Part shown: positions 22,525 to 34,126 of the stretch, one piece after another
Numbering within the stretch: position 1 is the stretch's first letter
Layout of the letters: every line of letters starts with the position of its first letter
The notes under the pieces: model-generated
Told to the model about the DNA's origin: nothing
Databases searched by the model: none
The model's input: only the letters and a program-made list of their open reading frames with translations
Made by a program: the position numbers and the translations under genes
Origin: Inonotus obliquus
Taxonomy: Eukaryota; Basidiomycota; Agaricomycetes; Hymenochaetales; Hymenochaetaceae
NCBI GenBank assembly: GCA_032164295.1
Contig: JAJHTX010000010.1
Location: 1,674,001 to 1,738,000, forward strand
DNA length: 64,000 nt
Direction: 5' to 3'

Positions 22525-24323
22525 GGTGGTTGGAGGAGAAACCCTTTGCCCATCTGCACCGTCAAGGTGCATGATGAGCGCTGGTGTAAAATAGGATCAA
22601 TCTGCCGCGAGTCATGCCAATTTGGGATTAGACAGCACAAGTCGAGTAATGATATCCGAGTGTCAATGGAATTGGGGAGTGGCAATCCGCGTCAAAAAAG
22701 TAAAAGTGTCCCGTGTTTTTTTCGTTCGGAGCTTAAATACATAATTACTTTATATGTATCGTAACGACGATCCTTTTTTCCCGCCGTACCTTTCATATTG
22801 TCCCTGTCTGCTGCTGAGGATATCATGCCGTTCTACTCATGTCTAAGCATCAAAACAGTCCATACCTATTGATTGAACTGAGTATCCAACACAACTAATG
22901 AATAATCAGTAGTACTGGTAATTTTTACTGCTGGTTTTCGTCACCAATAAACCTATAAGCTGCTTATAGTGCAGAAATACGCTGAGTATCACTAAAAACA
23001 TGCATATCATCAGCACTTCTAGACCCATGTACTTCTGGTATACTGCAATTGGAGCTTTAAAGTCTACCCAACCGATCTTTTACCTCATCTAATGTCATTG
23101 TATGCACCTCTCTCAGTGGTTCATCTCTTGAATAAACAGGCCTCTATTGCATCTCCTCCTCTTATCTGCACAATAAGCATTGTATCTACCTCCTATTAAA
23201 GTAAAATAAGTGACTAAACACAGTTGAGAATTGTTCTATCTCTTTCTTGTTCAATTTGGTCAATCTGGCAATGTTTCGAGCAGTGGTCTCATCAGGTCAC
23301 ATGCTTGCTTTATTCCTTTTTTGTCAGTACTTCTGCATATCTTCCTGCTTCTTTGCCTCAGCAACAACTTGAAGAATCACTCAACTCAATGCATGGTAAG
23401 TATTTTTCCATGTCTTCCTTCAATTTGTAACAAAACATTTTGTAGAAATTGCCTAGTAGTTCCTAAGATATGAGGTGAGATACCACCGTATCTCACTAGA
23501 TTTTTGTAGAAAATTGAAATTTTTTGCACAAATGCAATTTATGATACTAACTACATAAAATGTACAATTTATTTCTGCCATTATTTCATTGTGGATGGAG
23601 GTCAGTCAAGTCGAATACATCTCTCAAAATCCGGTCATCGCTTATTTTCACTTAAGTGTAACCAAGCGCTGGCAGGACGCGGCATGGGTCGTGGGAACAG
23701 GACACTTCTTTGACGCTCCCCAATGGAATGGTTTGTTAAGCCTGACAAGAAACAAATTAGCAATATGAAGGACAAGTGGACTGGACCTGGAAACCATGCA
23801 GGTATAGGAGGCGCGTGGATGCCAGTATTCCTTCATGATATCCCAGGGCAGAATAAATCAGCCGGTGCACAGACAAAAGAGTTTTAGGAAGATTTTAGGG
23901 TATTAGTGGTTACAGGATGTGAGAGTCGATGTGAGAAGGAAGAGAACCAAGCCAGACGGCAAAAATTTATACCAAACCCTGGTCGGAACGTGAAATCTCT
24001 TCTGCGAGCGCACTACTATCTTTGGAAGTTCTTTGACTAGTAAAGGCAAAATTCGACGCTCCGCAAAAGGTGTCCTTCAAAGTTTTGTCCAACAAAGGGC
24101 ACGAGATCAGTCCCTATAGGGTATGTCTTGAAAGGAAAATTCTGTTTACAAAATTCTGACCCGATCACGGCAAGAAACTCAAGTTACTATTTTTCTTCGT
24201 TTTATCAGCACAACATGTACACGTATCCATCACATACGCGACCTCGATAATACGCACGACGATTATGTAAGTGATCGCAACCGTCCGAACGATATCCATA
24301 CAATTATACAGACATTGAACTAA
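22525..24323. other. Intergenic between two receptor genes
   Basis: About 1.8 kb: promoter side of the intact receptor (near 22525-23000) and 3' side of the second receptor. There are only short ORFs, for example a Ser/Leu-rich one near 23231-23473, without recognisable domains. No paired repeats found. Confidence 0.35.
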
Positions 24324-27300
24324 CTACTGTTCTATTTGCCACCGCGTGAAGCACTCCGTCCATCGCTCTCCAAGAGCTGCGCCAGTGAAATCAAGCCTTG
24401 TCGAGAATTCGCAACCGAAAACGCAGATATTTCGAGGTCGCAAAAGTGTTGAACGAAGGCCGGAAGGGATCCCCAAAGGTAGCTCGCGTCGACCATGTCC
24501 GGGTATTTTCCAACCGCTATTCCCCAAGACCCACTTCAATGAGTTTTCGGCCCTATGCGAAGAGGCGGAAGCTATACTGCCATCATTCTCGTTGTGCGGG
24601 ACGAGAAGGTCCGCTACGTCCCACGTTCTAATCATGTTATCGATAGAACCCGAAACAAGTCGCGAGCCATTGGGGGACATGGAAAGGGATATAACGTAGC
24701 CTGCATGGCCATCAATGATTTCGCAGTCGTCGCGCTTTCCTTCCACGTTCCAGATTCGCATCGTGTTATCATTTGAACCAGAAATGACATGTTTCCCGTC
24801 AAGCGAGAAAATGACAGAATAGACGGAGCCTGCGTGTCCCACCAGAGCTCCACCGATCATCTGCCGCGTTTCTACGTCCCAGATAATTACAGTTGTATCC
24901 AACGAACCCGAAGCAATTCGTTTGCTATCCGGTGAGAAGCACACCGAAATGATTTTGTTCGTATGTCCTATCAAAGGTCCACATATGCTTTCCCATGTTT
25001 TTGCGTTCCAAATTCTAATAGTCTTGTCACGCGAACTCGATGCGAGCAGATTTCCATCCGACGAGAATGCCACAGAGAAGACGTAGTCCGTATGTCCTTC
25101 CAAAGGGCCGGCGACAAGCGATCCGGTCTTCAACTCCCATACCCTGATCGTATTATCATCAGAGCCAGAGGCAAACTTCGAACCATCCCGTGACACTGCG
25201 ATACAAAGGACGCCACCAGTGTGCCCCTTCAAGGGATCGAAAATCATCGTTCCTGTTCCAGAATTCCAAACCCTGATCGTTCGGTCGTCTGAACCCGAGA
25301 TGAGTAGCGAGCCGTCCAGCGAGAATACTACACATGCAACCAGATCGCTGTGTCCCAGAAGTGGACCTAATAGAACCTCCGCGTCCTCGGCGTCCCATAC
25401 AATGATCGATTTGTCGACGGAGGCAGATACGATGCGAACTCCATCGGGAGAAAATGCGACAGACGTAACAGCAGCTGTATGTCCTTGGAATCGTTCTGAC
25501 TCATCTACTCCCGCGGCGGCACTCCATATCCTCACCGTTGTGTCATCAGAACCCGTTGCAATGTACTGTTCGTCGGGTGACCATGCGGCAGACCGAACTG
25601 TACTCGAGTGCCCTTTGAAAGGACCCGAAGCCACCTGGCCACTTGTCGCGTCCCATACTATTACTGTGCTGTCAAATGATCCAGAGACAATGCGAGTACC
25701 GGAGGGAGAGTATGTGGTGGACATTATTGGTAACGAGTGTCCAGATGATAGCGTAGAAATAGCATTCCCACTTTTCACTTCCCAAATTTTGATCGTACTA
25801 TCGCTGGAACTGGAGACTATATGTTTGCCATCTGGAGAGAAGTCGACGGACACAACCCACTCAGTATGCCCCTTGAGAGGACCGAGAATAGGCTTCCCAC
25901 TCCCTACGTCCCAGATAATTATTGTCTTGTCATTCGAACATGATACCAACAGCGATCCGTCGGGGGAAAATGCAACGGAGTTGACTATGTCCGTATGCCC
26001 CATCAACTGACCGGAAATGGGTTCTCCCTTCTCGGCATCCCAAACAATGATATTATTATCGGCGGATCCGGACGCGAACCTTGTTCCGGTAGGTGAGAAT
26101 ACAACGGACCGAATACCCTTCGCATGGGCTTCAAGAGGGCCAAGGATCAACACGCCGCGTTCGGCGTCCCAAATTCTTAGCGTGCAGTCCAAAGAGCCCG
26201 ACACGATACGCTTCCCATCTGGAGAGAAACATGCTGACAAGACGCTATCGGAATGTCCCAATAAGGGCGCACAGATCTCTTCTCCGCTGACAAGGTCCCA
26301 GATTCTGACGCTTCTATCTTTTGAGGCCGTCACGATCCGCTTTCCATATGGTGAGAATCCGACGGAGAAAACTGCATCGGAATGTCCATCGAATACCTTC
26401 AGATGCATCGGCGGCCTTTTCATACCCATCCGTTCAACAGCCACGAGAGCAGCACAACGCTCGAGATAATGCCGTGCAACCTGCGAATCATCCTTCGCGA
26501 GGGGTATCATGGAGACATAGATGCGTGGTGTACATTGAGAAATAGCTGCGGTCTGCTCTGAGGACAAAAGGTAGTCCGAGAAGGATGTATGGAATAGGCT
26601 GACCGTACCTCCCTCTGTGTAAGCGATTAAACTACGAAGGTTCGACAAGACGAGTCGTGATGTTTCGTGCGGCTTCCAACCGAGAAAGTCATCGATTGAT
26701 TTTATTGAGAGCGGAACCTTGCTGAAGAGAACCAGAGCTAGGATCCTCTTAAAGCGGTCCTTCGATCTTTCGTTCTTTCAACTGATCCCTGAATTCCGGA
26801 GCACCGTTGAGTACAGATCATCTAGTCCAAATCCAGAAATCGACCTTGAATCTCTAACTAGACAGCCCAGTTGGTGGAACGGATCATCGCTGTCTCTCAC
26901 AGTTTTCACCGCGATCGATGCCCATATAAACAATCCGTTAGCCGCTTTTCCAAGTGACTCGATTTCTTCCTCCAAACTCTGATCCTCTGGGACCTCCACC
27001 TGTCTCTCTGTTAAGGTGGCCTTCATTTCCGTGAGAAGGTAGACGAGGACATCCTGCCGACTGATTTCCGTTGCACTGTCCAGTTCCAACACATGCACTG
27101 ACTCCGGCGGCGAAGAAAGGAATATGTCGATGTCCAGTTCTCTTCGGCTGGTGATAAGAAAGCGGCAGAAATTGGGCAGCTTTGGGAAGTCTCGTAAAAG
27201 GAGACCCATCAGACCGCGCCGCGCTGACGGCGTCCCGCATTCATCAAATGCATCGAGGACGATGAAAATGGGTCCTGATGTCGTCTTCGAAGCAGCCTCG

Positions 27301-29071
27301 AGTGGACGTAGTAAGAGCTTGGTGAATTGTACCGCTGAGGACGCCATCAAAATGTCCCTGTCATTCTCGATCTCGGACAGGATGCTTGATCCGATTGAGG
27401 GGTCAAATAGCGCTAGCTTGTACGCGATCGTCCTGATGACCGAAGAAGGCTCGCTCTTCCCTCTCTCGAAGAATAGAAATGCACCAAGTCGAGACATTTC
27501 CCGGAGCTGATTCGCGATTGTCATGCTGACGGTACTCTTTCCCGACCCGGCGACACCGTGCAACCAGAGAGTGCTTTGGTTCGTATCCGAGAAAAACCAC
27601 TCCATTATCCGTTGCCTGATCTCTGTTCGTGTCCCAGGTAAGCAGAGAGGGCGGTGAAAGGCTTCAAATGAGGCTGGGGCGAGGAGTTCGCGTAGTACTG
27701 ATAGGCGCTGGTGATTCACTAATTAATGTTGTCTCAGCCGAGACTCCTAATGAGGTGAGTGGACTACGCACGAATTTCATCAATTCCCAGCGATAACCGT
27801 GATGATATAACGGCGGTTTGGAGGATCATGCCGGAGTCTATTTGGACTTTAAATTGCCTCAACGCAGCTTCAAACTCGGCGATTTTCGTCATGGCACCGA
27901 TGTCCAGCATCCGTCCTATTCAATATTATTAATCGACAGTAGTACTGAAGATGGATCACTTACCGAGAAAACTACGTTGTGTATAATGACGTACAAACAT
28001 GCAGCATTCTACTATCTGCTTCAGCAGACCCTCGATGGACTGTCGAGAGCTCGCGACTTTATCCTTGAGTATCTGCCGGTCGCGAACGAATGTGAAGGCG
28101 TCTTCCATAGAATGGATGAGTTGGACGAGCTTCCTGTCCGTCTGGAAGGTATGATCAACCGCCTGGAATCGACAGCGAATAAGCTACTAGTAACGCGCCC
28201 TGAACAAGACCTGCTAGTTACCTTGTATAAAACCGACACTAGTGACCAAGCTATGGTCAAGAATGGGTGTATCTATCATTGCTCATGAGCTTCATGTTTG
28301 CTGCATGATGGAGAACATCTCTTGACTCACTTCGGATAAAGCATCCATGACACCATGAAGCACCTCTAGCCTCGACAGCAGTTTTCCAAAGGCATTATAC
28401 AGTTCTCCCTGTCTGCTCAGGAAAGTGACGCCCTCGGTTACGGACTGTGAAGTATCAGCAGCGTCGGCAGACCGTACAAATCCGCGTTGCTGGACATCCC
28501 CGGAGGCCGCTGCGAGCCTATCTTCTACATCAGACACTTCCAGCCGAAGGAAGAGAGTGCCTCTCATTGTTGTTGCAGACCCAGATGAGAGCGTCAAAGA
28601 GACTGCAAAAGTTATCGTGTTAGAGATGAAGTTGAAATATAATGAAATGCCACAATGTTACCTTCTCCGTTAGCGCATCTCTTCAACAAATCGGAAATAT
28701 TTATTCTAGCACTACCAATGCGGGGGTCGAACGGCCACACTGACTTGTGCTTGACGGTGATCTCGAGCGTCGCAGAATCATCCGAGGAAGAGCTGGGCAG
28801 GATATGTCAGAACCTCACAAAGAAAGCTTGTCGTCTGCTTACAATGGAAGAGGTTCGTTCCAGGTTGGAGATATGTCGTTCTTGATGGCTCTGGTCCTCT
28901 CGGTGAAATTCCCCAGCCGTACTTCCACATAAGGATGCGGCACTTTACTATGCAGTCTGCGATGGAAACTCAACCCTTCAGCTCGCACTGCAGCAACAAA
29001 CGTCAGTCCAAGTTAGTCAGGTAAGAGTAACAGGGGAAGAGTGCACATTTCAGCGAGTACTCGGTGGTCAT
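24324..29071 (-). pseudogene. Second C2-NACHT-WD40 receptor, one premature stop and an internal deletion
   Basis: Exons 29047-29071, 28843-28987, 28662-28792, 28331-28602, 28222-28272, 27964-28162, 27772-27915 and 24324-27718 mirror the neighbour; the fifth to seventh have identical lengths (51, 199, 144 nt). Domains match too: C2-like N-terminus (HPYVEVRLGN, SPTWNEP), helical region (HPFLTIAWSLVSVLYK), Walker A HGVAGSGKST, Walker B FIVLDAFDECG, then 14 WD40 repeats. The frame is open for 1453 codons except one TGA (26778-26780, codon 636), where the paralogue has TGG. About 130 residues between NACHT and the propeller, with the intron found there in the paralogue, are missing without a frame break (junction near 26550). 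If translated as is, the product stops at 635 aa, a C2-NACHT protein without WD40 repeats. Either a young pseudogene or a truncated functional form. Confidence 0.85.
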
Positions 29072-30688
29072 GTTGGACGGTGGGCAAGGGTTGCCTCGCG
29101 CGCTACGCACACACCTATTCTTATATGTTCGTGGAGGCCATATATCTGAGAAGTGTGATAGATGCTGGTGTGTATGTGAGATCAGGTCCTTCCATCAGGT
29201 CACAGAAGGATTGGTTATGAATTCATCAAGTGCGAAACCTTCTATAAATTTCACGCCCGTCAATAAGGGCGCGGTTTCTGGTCTGGAGCCCTACCGTAAT
29301 CCCGTCGAAAGGAAATTGGCCATTGGTGAGTGATCCCGCTGAAGGCGCCCCTTCCTACATGATAGATTACTACCGTTCCCATTACAGAGCATCATGATCT
29401 TACCTAGAATATTAAGCATGAGGAGGAAAGGAGTGGAATGATCCTGCAGCGACTACAAGTCAGATATTCCGTTTCACAAGTTTTGTATCCTGATCATATT
29501 GACACGAGACACAGGGGTATCACTGTAGTAGTGAGTTTTATTTAACTCGTCTGAAAGCGCCGCCTCGTGCGCCGCGTTCGTCTTGGACCCTATGCCGTAG
29601 TTGAATGAAAAGGAGAAGCACGGCAAACTGACTATACGAGTCAGAAGCCACTGCACAGCCTGCCTTGGATGATGCTACGCACTAGATAGACAGGTTGCTG
29701 AATGCTGTTTCGATTGAGGAAGTGTACTTATGTATGGCACGGTGACTAAACGTTCCCACGCTACTTTCTCATGCCCATGTCAACTTTGACAAACAAACAA
29801 GGGATTCCTTATTTCAACCTTCAACCATCTAACTTCGTATCCCTATTTCTGGCGTCTGCAGCTCACCGTCAGTCGGCACAATAGCTCCTTCCACTGCCAC
29901 AACCTTGCTCGCGTTCGAGGGTGTAATCGCAACTCAAGAAATGAGTCATTGGGTAATAGGCCACTGGGGCTGTAATTTAGTGCGTTATATCTTTGTCTTC
30001 TTTCCTTCGATCTTGGACCTCTGCGCACCAAAGCAGAATTGACGAACTTTAAGTTTATAATGACAGAAGAGTCATCCTTCTTTTTGCTGTTTTTGCACGT
30101 TCGCCACCTCTTGCTGCTTCAGGTTATGGGACGCGTCCCGGCTGTTCCGTATGGAGACAAGGATGAAATAATCTTTGATTTCGTATCGTTGCCATTAACA
30201 TCTAATTCGGCATTCACAGTGTTGCAAAGGTCAAACAAAATCGACCCATCAAATTGTCAGGAGCAACACATGGCCACCTTGTGAGAAATTCTTTTCATGA
30301 GACGTGCCATTATTACTGGCAGACTTTCCTCCGCGCAGGCCAAAGTCACTCCTAGTCGAGCTCTGGCACCAACCTCTTCCTTACCCATATTACCCCCAAT
30401 GACCGTCTCAACAGTATCCGCTTCCGTTTCTCTGCTGGTACTTAGAACTCGACTGGTGACGAGGACATTCGATCGCCAACAGTGGTGTCAAATATACTGT
30501 CTCTTAGATGATACTAAATCGCAGGATATAACAGCGCTTATTTCGCTTATCAGAAGAAATCAAGCTGCATTTGCGCATGGGATGTTGTATTACAATATTC
30601 CGCTTTGATTCTCTCCTTCGTACCGAGCCCTTCAATTTGACTTGCAATACTCGCTTCAGTCTGTCCAAACATCACCACTGCCTTTTGC
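29072..30688. other. Intergenic, no supported gene
   Basis: About 1.6 kb between the promoter of the second receptor and the 3' end of the NAD kinase gene. ORFs up to about 100 codons occur on both strands (for example 30297-30608 plus) but none shows a motif, a plausible splice continuation or homology I recognise. Confidence 0.35.
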
Positions 30689-32532
30689 CTATCTCTGGTA
30701 CCTCAATAGCGCCTTGCTCCGAAACGTTGCATTATACTGCAGCAAACTGTTGATATCCCTCACCCAATCATCCTCGTTCCCTGGTCCAGCACCTTCTTCC
30801 CCTTGTTCTCTCGAGAACGCGGGTTCCACAATTGACGACCGGTTGATACACGGGATAGGATAGGGTGAAGCAGAAATAGTCACGGATTCACCGGGGTGGA
30901 GTGTACGTGCTTCTTGTCCATCCATCGAGACAGCAGCTGGTGCGCGGGAGCGTTCGCCAATCTGAAAAAAGCACAGGAGTTTAGTTTACAGTATCTTTAG
31001 AGAGATGGATGGCGTAGTGAAATGAATAGAAACGAACCCGAAGTCGAATCCGACTTGTCCCTGGAAAGACTAATGGCCTGAAACTCAAGCTCCTCGGACA
31101 AATGGGAGTAAGCACCAGCGCGGACAAACTCGGATGGACGATTGGTCCCCCAGCACTCAAGCTGTACGCTGTTGAACCCGTCGGAGTGGCAACAATTAAC
31201 CCATCCGAAATTGATTCGGTGAGATGTTGCTCATCCACAAAGGTCTCGATCGTTGTCAAGTGTGGAGATGGACCTCTGTGTAAAGCAACTTCGTTCATCA
31301 CCTGCCAGGCATTTGTGTCTCCCTCGTATCCAAGGTCAGTACTGGAAGAGGATGGAGTGGGTGGGTGGGATGAGAGCAATTTTCCATCTTGATCGTGAAA
31401 TAAGCACGACAGGCGCATACGAAATAGCACTGTCGCCTTATTTGCGAATGCGCTTTCAAGGGCCGAGGCGAAGTCATCAATATCTGCCGAATGTGGTAAG
31501 AAAATCAAGTGATCAATATTGTTGCCTTGTTCTATTAGATGGTAGTGAAAAAAGAACTACGCGGCGACGGAGATGAATGGGCCTATAGGGACACGACAGA
31601 GCCACTTCCCGCGTGGGTGATTTCAGGGTGAGCAATTACAGTGCTTTTATAGATCCTACAAGTAGGGATCGTGCACTTGTCACAAGGCCTGAAGTTTTAT
31701 AGGTGGAGTACCCAGTACCCATATAAATGCCGAAGCTAGAAATAGGCCTTGTTGGTACGCAGAACGGACCCCGGATGAAGAGGAAGTACCTGCCCCGGCG
31801 TGGCCCCACACTAAAGGCGATGTTCACACAGGAACGCGCCTCAGAGAAAGTAGTGAAGATTTTGCCGAGGTGTGTTGTCCAGGCTTAGTCTCAAGTAAAT
31901 CGCAAGGGTGCGCTCGCCGAAGTGGCATCACTCCGGCGGCCGCGCTGCCGGAAACACCGCGAGAAACGAAAGTCAGAATTATCACTTACGAAATGGTAAT
32001 AGAAACCCAAGAGTGCCCATCGAGAAGCTCAATACAGGCGGTACAGCACCCTTCTTGAATAGTGACGACGCATGGAGGATAGTACCATCGCCGCCGAGTG
32101 TAATGACAAGGTCGATCGGCTCCGTTTCTACATGCTCCGGCTCCCATTTCTCTACTCCTTGAGGGATGTCCGCCCTGTTTTCGTGGAATACACGTGTGTT
32201 GGGATATTTATCCCTTATGTGTCTGAAGGGGACAGTAAGTTGGCGCAGAGACAAGAGCCAAGTATCTGAGCTACGCACGTCAGTAGTGAGTCAATAGCCT
32301 CTTTTACAGGCTGAGTTCGAAGTTTATTAACGATGAGTACGTTTCGTCTGTCTTTTTGGCGGCATCAGATATGAGGTCTGAGTGAGTCAATGGTCGCTAC
32401 GCACGCCTGAGATCGTGTCGCCGATAGATGTTGACTTTGGGATGAGATGCATCTTACTCGAGTTAGGGTACATTTCCTTATGCGAGGAATCGAGCGGAAG
32501 GGGTGCACAGAGGCGAGCATAAATGAGAACAT
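30689..32532 (-). CDS. POS5: NAD(H) kinase, probably mitochondrial
   Basis: Exons 32405-32532, 32279-32347, 31990-32222, 31038-31483 and 30689-30961 give 382 aa. The enzyme phosphorylates NAD(H) to NADP(H) with ATP. The signature is clear: [10 protein letters not shown] near the start, [13 protein letters not shown] (the GGDGT catalytic motif), [13 protein letters not shown], the NE motif (MNEVALHRG), [19 protein letters not shown] and the C-terminal [12 protein letters not shown]. The first 40 residues ([20 protein letters not shown] onwards) are rich in Arg and Ser with no acidic residue, as in a mitochondrial presequence, which points to the yeast Pos5 type rather than the cytosolic form. 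The gene is divergent from its plus-strand neighbour, with 275 bp between start codons. Its third intron (31484-31989) is ten times longer than the others. Confidence 0.93.
31484..31989 (+). other. Oversized NAD kinase intron containing opposite-strand coding-like sequence
   Basis: The intron is 506 nt, against roughly 50-77 nt for the gene's other introns. On the plus strand it contains an exon-like frame at 31539-31628 ([18 protein letters not shown], then [10 protein letters not shown]) bounded by ...CTATTAG upstream and GTGAGC downstream. A second open stretch lies near 31735-31860 ([18 protein letters not shown]). I do not recognise the protein. It looks like a fragment of another gene inserted antisense in the intron. 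Confidence 0.5.
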
Positions 32533-32807
32533 GAGAGCAGCCGGCGACAGAGGAAACAGGAGGAGCAAGCCAAGGAGGGAAAGTGGTATATTGCGTCACG
32601 TGCATCTCTTATTATTTATGCCCAATAAAGAAATTAATTCCTATAATAATAAAAAATATAATTTTCCTGTGGTTAATAAAGAGGCGGCGCATCTCTCGCT
32701 CATTCTTTCTCCTCGTCCCTCGACCGACTCACTCGCAGCTCACTGCTCAGCACTCAACTCAACTCATTCTTCACTCATCAACCCCATCTCAATCTGCCGC
32801 CGCAAGA
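32533..32807. promoter_or_regulatory. Shared promoter region between divergent genes
   Basis: These 275 bases separate the start codons of the NAD kinase (minus) and the His/Ser-rich protein (plus), so they must carry both promoters. There is an A/T-rich core (AATAATAAAAAATATAATTT, about 32644-32663) followed by a C/T-rich run with repeated TCACTC and ACTCA motifs (32720-32790) just before the plus-strand ATG. Confidence 0.55.
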
Positions 32808-34126
32808 ATGACGGAATACGACTACTCCCCAGATGCCGTTGAGCGCTACATGGAAAAGCAAAACAACGTTGCTCGCTGGGTCAACCGTCAAACACGCGAA
32901 GCTCAAAACTATAGCAATCCTTTCTTGCCTGATGCCAACGTCTCTTTGCCTCCTACTAAAAGCAATAGTGGAGGTGCAGGAGGTGCTCCTCTACCAAGAT
33001 CGGTCTCAACACCTCCGGATCCTCGCCATGCTCACTCTCGTGGTTACAGCCATGGCCACACTCAGAGGCCTGGAGGAGGCCATCGATCTCATACGAGCAG
33101 TAATTCTACTTCGCCAACGCTCGTGCAACCACAGCCTCACCGTTACACCTCAGCTGGTCTAGGAAACACTTCGCAGCATTCCCACTCAAATTCACACTCC
33201 CGATCTCACACATCGGGTCAGGGAGTCGTATATAACAGCCGCCGTCCACCGGCTGCGCGGTCACAGACATATGCGCATGCTCTCAACATGACAAATGCCA
33301 GTGCTAGCGCTACCCATCTACCCACGCAAGGTCGTACTCCGACGCGCTCTCAAACTCTTCCAGCACAGCCGCATTTCACAGGCGCACCTGGTCAGACGGT
33401 AGTAATGCATAACGGACGCCAGACCTATGTCGTTGTCCCTCCACAGGGTACGCGCGTCCAAGTTTGCGTACGTGCTCTTTCTTCCTTTCTTTTGCTCAAA
33501 GTTACCTCGTTCTCACCGTTTGTCTTCTCGTTTATCTTGGTGCTTCTTTCACGTCGTCGAACAACGCCGCATACTTGGTCCCGTGCCCGCGCTAAAACTC
33601 TCTTTTCGAACGCGTTCCTCTATACGACCTCCGTGTTCCGTGGAAACTGATTTCATTTCGCTCAAAATCGGTCCGCATCCGGACTCTTCGCTTCTAATGC
33701 ATCCTTCTCTTCGTGTCTTCCTGCCTCGTGTTGGCTTACGTCCTTTCTCTTATCCCCGCACACTGCCTTGGCCTTTCCATCCATCCAAAATCCGCCCCCA
33801 CATCGGTATTGACGTATGGTAAATCCGACTCTACTTCCATGACTTGCACCCCGCAGTCTCCACAATCAGGCTCACCAACATACACCGCTGCACCACAGAA
33901 CTACGTCCCTGCGAATTATCCTTACACACAAACCGTATCACCTTCCCGGGACAGTAGTAGCTCAAAGAAGCCTCCACTTCTAAAGCGACTCTTCGGATTC
34001 CCCGGAAACAATTCCTCGCACTCTCACGGGCATTCGGATGCTCATGTGAGGCGAAGTGGCAATGCCCTCCCCGCTTCGATAACGAGCGCCGATGCAAGAC
34101 GGCGAACAACCTCTATGCACTATTAA
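32808..34126 (+). CDS. Disordered His/Ser-rich protein, unknown function
   Basis: ATG 32808 opens a 220-codon exon (to 33467, donor GTACGT). The best acceptor in frame is CCCCGCAG at 33856, giving exon 33857-34126 and a 309-aa protein. The intron would be 389 nt, long for this genome, so a further exon may hide in it. The N-terminus (EYDYSPDAVERYMEKQNNVA, then RWVNRQTREAQ) is probably helical; the rest is low complexity with HSRGYSHGH, HSHSNSHSRSH and similar stretches. A basic KKPPLLKRLFGFPG segment and HSHGHSDAHVRRSG lie near the end. I recognise no domain; it resembles uncharacterised basidiomycete-specific proteins. It begins just before the gene-free tract. Confidence 0.7.

Noticed and set aside
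30297..30608. 103-codon plus-strand ORF
   Set aside because: Low-complexity Ser/Leu/Thr composition, no recognisable domain and no consistent exon neighbours.
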